A DNA stretch of 64,000 nucleotides, taken from assembly GCF_000226215.1 (NCBI RefSeq), contig NZ_AGFF01000007.1, forward strand, positions 186,001 through 250,000. The letters run 5' to 3'. This document shows, in pieces, positions 60,736 through 64,000 of the stretch. Numbering within the stretch: position 1 is the first letter of the stretch; every line of letters begins with the position of its first letter. The notes below the pieces were generated by a model. That model saw only the letters and a program-made list of their open reading frames with translations, made no database searches and was not told where the DNA came from. This DNA comes from Dietzia alimentaria 72 (GTDB lineage Bacteria > Actinomycetota > Actinomycetes > Mycobacteriales > Mycobacteriaceae). The position numbers and the translations under genes were made by a program.

Positions 60736-62238
60736 ATGACGACGACGACTTCGCTGTTCGACCTTCCCGCATCTCTGGGCGTGGTGGACGTAGACGCGGT
60801 CAGCGAGGCGGCTCGGTCGGCGACGTTGGCGCAGAATATGGCCGCTGCCACCCGTCTGGAGGCCGCGCACGTCCTTGTGGATCAGATAGCTCGCGGTGCT
60901 GAATCAGGGAGTGAATCCCCTGGCGGGGCCGTGAAACGTCCCGCATATGCGCGACTTGATCCGGAGTCCCGGGCTCGGGATCATCTGGTGGCGGCGTGTC
61001 AGCTCTCGTGCTGGCATGCGGCACGCTTGGTGACGGCCGGGCGGCAGATTCACACCCGGCTCCCTCGATTGAGGTCGGCGGTGGCGCGCGGGTTGTGGCC
61101 GGAGCAATTGGCGATCGAGGCCGCGTGCCGTTTGTCCGAAGTGCCGGATGCAATCGTGGCGTCCGTGGAGCGCGACGTCGTCGGCGAGATCACCGAGGAT
61201 CTCAATGGAGGCCACCGCCCTACCCGAGCTTCGCTGGACGGACTGATCGACCGGGCTGTCGAGCGTCACGATCCCGCGGCGGCGGAGGACGCGGTTGATG
61301 CGGCCGCTAAATCGCGCGGGGTGCGGTTCCGGATGGGGCGGAACGGGATGGCGTCGATGTGGGCGCATCTGCCGGTGGCGGACGCGGAACTGCTGCGTCA
61401 GCGGATCGAGGCTGAAGCGCGCGTCGCTGCTGAGGATGGCGTACCGCGGACGACGGACCAGCTGAGGGCTGATGCGTTGGTGTCGTTGGCCGTCGTCTCC
61501 GGCGCAGGCGCTGCCCCGAGCCCTCACTCGAGCGATGAGTCCGACGTCGGGATCGAGCTCGGTGAAGTCCGCGTGGGCTCCGACCTGCCCCGACCCTCGC
61601 TCGGCAATGCCGCAGCGGCAGGACTGCCGATCCGCATCAGTGTGATCGCCGCCGCCTCGCGAGGAGTTCCGAACAGGGTGGAGTTCGTCCACGGCGCGTA
61701 CAGCAGCTTCGACTGGCTCTGCCGAGAACTGCTGGAAGGCGATGATGCGACGGTTCGCTTCGAGGTCATAGACCCGACGCCGGGTGTGTCAGATTCTCCG
61801 GACCGCGCGTTGCGGTACATGATCCCGCAAGTCCTGGCCGAGCGGGTTCGGCTGCGCGATGGCACATGCCGGCATCCGGGGTGTGCGGTGCCGGCCGAAG
61901 ACTGCGACGTAGATCATGTGATCGCCTTTGATCACACGGCTCCCGATCTGGGTGGGCCGACCAGCGAGTGGAATCTGATGTGCCTGTGTCGCAAGCATCA
62001 TCGGGAGAAAACGTTCGGAACCAACTCGTACCGCCCGGGCCCGTTGGGTGAGCTGATCATTTTTACCGATACCGGGCACGAGCATCGGACCAGGCCCCGC
62101 GGCCCACTGTCGCGGGCGCGGGACGAGATCCGGGAGCGGGCGTGGGACGTTCATCTGGAGCGGTTGATCGACGAGGACTGGCTGCTCACCAATCCGCCGG
62201 GGACGGAAAAGCCCGGCTCGCGCAACACTCAAACCTGA
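60736..62238 (+). CDS. DUF222/HNH endonuclease-domain protein (13E12 repeat family)
   Basis: Protein of 500 residues: an N-terminal DUF222 region (to about 400; ARAARLVTAGRQ-like helices and WPEQLAIEAACRLSEVPD) and a C-terminal HNH nuclease domain. The HNH motif reads CRHPGCAVPAEDCDVDHVIAFDHTAPDLGGPTSEWNLMCLCRKHHREKTF. Genes of this type are numerous, variable and mobile in Mycobacteriales; REP13E12 copies in M. tuberculosis host phage integration and some have LexA sites. The ATG at 60736 lies 44 bp after the SOS-like promoter. It lies between hsaE and hsaG, where no such gene is found in M. tuberculosis. Confidence 0.88.
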   Translation: MTTTTSLFDLPASLGVVDVDAVSEAARSATLAQNMAAATRLEAAHVLVDQIARGAESGSESPGGAVKRPAYARLDPESRARDHLVAACQLSCWHAARLVTAGRQIHTRLPRLRSAVARGLWPEQLAIEAACRLSEVPDAIVASVERDVVGEITEDLNGGHRPTRASLDGLIDRAVERHDPAAAEDAVDAAAKSRGVRFRMGRNGMASMWAHLPVADAELLRQRIEAEARVAAEDGVPRTTDQLRADALVSLAVVSGAGAAPSPHSSDESDVGIELGEVRVGSDLPRPSLGNAAAAGLPIRISVIAAASRGVPNRVEFVHGAYSSFDWLCRELLEGDDATVRFEVIDPTPGVSDSPDRALRYMIPQVLAERVRLRDGTCRHPGCAVPAEDCDVDHVIAFDHTAPDLGGPTSEWNLMCLCRKHHREKTFGTNSYRPGPLGELIIFTDTGHEHRTRPRGPLSRARDEIRERAWDVHLERLIDEDWLLTNPPGTEKPGSRNTQT

Positions 62239-62289
62239 CCGGTGCCGCCGCTGTTCCGTTAGATGGCACAGCTGATTGTGGTGTGGGTT

Positions 62290-62305
62290 CAGTGTCGCGA
62301 CACTG
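62290..62305. promoter_or_regulatory. Palindrome directly before hsaG
   Basis: CAGTGTCGCGACACTG, a perfect 16-bp palindrome ending 5 bp before the hsaG ATG, where an SD would normally be. It could be an operator on a short leader or occlude initiation. Confidence 0.5.
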
Positions 62306-62310
62306 TCCCT

Positions 62311-63228
62311 ATGACGGAGAAGAAGAAACTCAGTGCCGCGATCGTGGGGTCCGGCAACATCGGCACCGACCTCATGTACAAGCTCGAACGCAGCGAGTAC
62401 ATCGAACCCAAGTGGATGATCGGCATCGACGCCGAGTCCGAGGGAATGAAGCGCGCCGCAGACCACGGGCTCACGTGTATGTCCGGTGGGGCTGACGAGT
62501 TGCTCGCCTCGATCGAAGCCGGTGGAGAAAAGCCGGACCTGCTGTTCGAGGCCACCAGCGCGTACGTGCACAAGGAGTATGCGCCCAAGTACGAGGCCGC
62601 CGGCATCATCGCTATCGACCTCACGCCGGCCGCGGTGGGCCCGATGGTCATCCCGCCGGCGAACCTGCACGAGCACGTCGACGCGCCGAACCACAACATG
62701 GTCACCTGCGGTGGTCAGGCCACCATTCCGATGGTGCACGCAGTGTCGGAGGTCGTCCCGGTCGAGTACGCCGAGATCGTCGCCTCCGTCTCCTCGGAAT
62801 CGGCGGGCCCGGGCACGCGTGCCAACATCGACGAGTTCACCGAGACCACCAAGATGGCCATCGAGAAGGTCGGCGGCGCCAAGCGCGGCAAGGCCATCAT
62901 CATCCTCAACCCGGCAGAGCCGCCCATGATCATGCGCGACACGATCTTCTGCGCAATCCCTGAGGACGCGGACCAGGACCTCATCACCACTGCCATCCGC
63001 AAGCGGGAGAAAGAAATCCAGCAGTACGTGCCCGGATACCGCCTCCTGCAGGAGCCGCAGTTCGACCCGCCCACCGAGATCACCGGCGGCATGGCCCGCG
63101 TCGCGATCTTCGTCGAGGTCGAAGGCGCAGGAGACTTCCTGCCGCCGTACGCGGGCAACCTCGACATCATGACCGCCGCCGCCACCAAGGTCGGCGAGGA
63201 CATCGCCAAGACCAAGCTCGGAGTGTGA
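62311..63228 (+). CDS. hsaG: Acylating propanal/acetaldehyde dehydrogenase HsaG
   Basis: CoA-acylating aldehyde dehydrogenase of 305 residues. It takes propanal from HsaF through an intermolecular channel and makes propionyl-CoA. The Rossmann motif is GSGNIG (13-18), and the nucleophile Cys133 is in [23 protein letters not shown] and [12 protein letters not shown] are family hallmarks. No SD is visible before the ATG. It is followed 5 bp later by hsaF. Confidence 0.93.
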   Translation: MTEKKKLSAAIVGSGNIGTDLMYKLERSEYIEPKWMIGIDAESEGMKRAADHGLTCMSGGADELLASIEAGGEKPDLLFEATSAYVHKEYAPKYEAAGIIAIDLTPAAVGPMVIPPANLHEHVDAPNHNMVTCGGQATIPMVHAVSEVVPVEYAEIVASVSSESAGPGTRANIDEFTETTKMAIEKVGGAKRGKAIIILNPAEPPMIMRDTIFCAIPEDADQDLITTAIRKREKEIQQYVPGYRLLQEPQFDPPTEITGGMARVAIFVEVEGAGDFLPPYAGNLDIMTAAATKVGEDIAKTKLGV

Positions 63229-63233
63229 CAGAC

Positions 63234-64000
63234 ATGGATATGACAAACCCCTACAACGCCGATACCCGCGCGTACAGCTCCGAACTCGACATCCGGATCA
63301 CCGACTCGTCACTGCGTGACGGCTCGCATCACAAGCGCCACCAGTTCTCTGTTGACGATGTACGCAACGTCGTCGCAGCCCTGGACGGCGCCGGTGTCCC
63401 CGTCATCGAGGTCACCCACGGTGACGGTCTCGGCGGCGCGTCGTTCAACTACGGCTTCGCCAAGTCCTACGACCAGGAACTCATCAAGGTCGCGGCGGAG
63501 ACGGCCAAGCAGGCAAAGATCGCGTTCCTCACCCTCCCGGGGCTCGGGATCAAAGACGACATCCTCGCTGCACGCGATAACGGTGGCTCCATCTGCCGCA
63601 TCGCGACCCACTGCACCGAGGCGGACGTCTCCATCCAGCACTTCGGCTACGCCCGCGAGCTCGGCCTCGAGACCGTCGGCTTCCTGATGATGAGCCATAC
63701 CCAGACCCCCGAGGTATTGGCCAAGCAGGCGCGCATCATGGCTGACGCCGGCTGCCAGTGTGTCTACATCGTCGACTCCGCCGGTGCGCTCGTCATGGAC
63801 CAGGTCTCGGACCGCGTCGCCGCGGTGGTAGCCGAATTGGGTAACGACGCGCAGGTGGGCTTCCACGGACACGAGAACCTCGACGTGGGCGTGGGCAACT
63901 CCATCATGGCCATCCGTGCGGGCGCGCAGCAGATCGACGGCTCGACCCGCCGCTTCGGCGCAGGCGCCGGCAATACGCCCGTTGAGGCACTGGTCGGTGT
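63234..64000 (+). CDS. hsaF: 4-hydroxy-2-oxohexanoate aldolase HsaF (C-terminus beyond window)
   Basis: DmpG-type class II aldolase cleaving 4-hydroxy-2-oxohexanoate to pyruvate and propanal; partner of HsaG. The 255 visible codons of about 345 include the Arg-Asp metal/catalytic motif [41 protein letters not shown] and the metal-binding [16 protein letters not shown] codons at 63234 and 63240 are both possible. The frame is open to the window end. Confidence 0.93.
   Translation, partial: MDMTNPYNADTRAYSSELDIRITDSSLRDGSHHKRHQFSVDDVRNVVAALDGAGVPVIEVTHGDGLGGASFNYGFAKSYDQELIKVAAETAKQAKIAFLTLPGLGIKDDILAARDNGGSICRIATHCTEADVSIQHFGYARELGLETVGFLMMSHTQTPEVLAKQARIMADAGCQCVYIVDSAGALVMDQVSDRVAAVVAELGNDAQVGFHGHENLDVGVGNSIMAIRAGAQQIDGSTRRFGAGAGNTPVEALVG

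Noticed and set aside
61789-63246. A 485-codon minus-strand frame opposite the HNH gene and hsaG
   Set aside because: It crosses two clear plus-strand genes and an intergenic region, and shows no family features.

Overview
The window is high-GC chromosomal DNA from a mycolic-acid actinobacterium (order Mycobacteriales). A Dietzia-, Gordonia- or Rhodococcus-like host fits best; this is judged from gene content, not from a marker gene. Two blocks match the gene order of Mycobacterium tuberculosis closely. One is a core block: clpC, mhuD, mutY, canB, an Rv3587c-like gene, disA, lpqE, carD, ispD, ispF, cysS, rlmB. The other is a KstR-controlled steroid (cholesterol) catabolic block.

Layout. 1-2012: HrpB-type helicase, cut by the window edge. 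2253-4907: clpC and its terminator. 5170-11135: a sulfonate locus (flavin reductase, ROK regulator, then divergent ssuDCBA). 11169-20348: the core block covering heme degradation, DNA repair, CO2 hydration, c-di-AMP, CarD, isoprenoid synthesis, Cys-tRNA and 23S rRNA methylation. 20355-24994: a phosphotransferase, a Zn/Mn ABC transporter and OtsB.

25046-39550 looks like one accessory catabolic module. An operon of amidase, GntR regulator and an EhuBCDA-like amino-acid/ectoine transporter starts at a perfect 16-bp palindrome. A second, near-identical palindrome precedes a divergent operon of class III aminotransferase, D-2-hydroxyglutarate-dehydrogenase-like flavoenzyme and aldehyde dehydrogenase. 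A 2-hydroxyacid dehydrogenase and an orphan ectoine hydroxylase (EctD) follow. An IS630-family element sits exactly at the end of the transporter operon. This is the best candidate for an undescribed pathway: it resembles ectoine/hydroxyectoine use but has no EutD/EutE hydrolases.

39568-41886: LysR regulator and a Glu/Leu/Phe/Val dehydrogenase. 41895-58351: the steroid block. KstR faces fadE34, which is followed by a single gene fusing FadE28 and FadE29, then chsH2, chsH1 and ltp2. An esterase, a FadD19-like CoA ligase, an F420-type oxidoreductase, an Rv3538-type hydratase, kstD and hsaE complete it. KstR-type boxes lie at 42689-42716, 51260-51273 and 57507-57520.

58348-62238 interrupts the ring-degradation genes: a Cys-containing HTH regulator with DUF2249 and hemerythrin genes (probable NO/redox module), an IclR regulator, and a DUF222-HNH (13E12-type) gene behind a promoter carrying an SOS-like box. 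hsaG and a truncated hsaF then resume the pathway to the window end. Many genes are translationally coupled by ATGA/GTGA overlaps, and several promoters look leaderless. I saw no tRNA, rRNA or CRISPR array.
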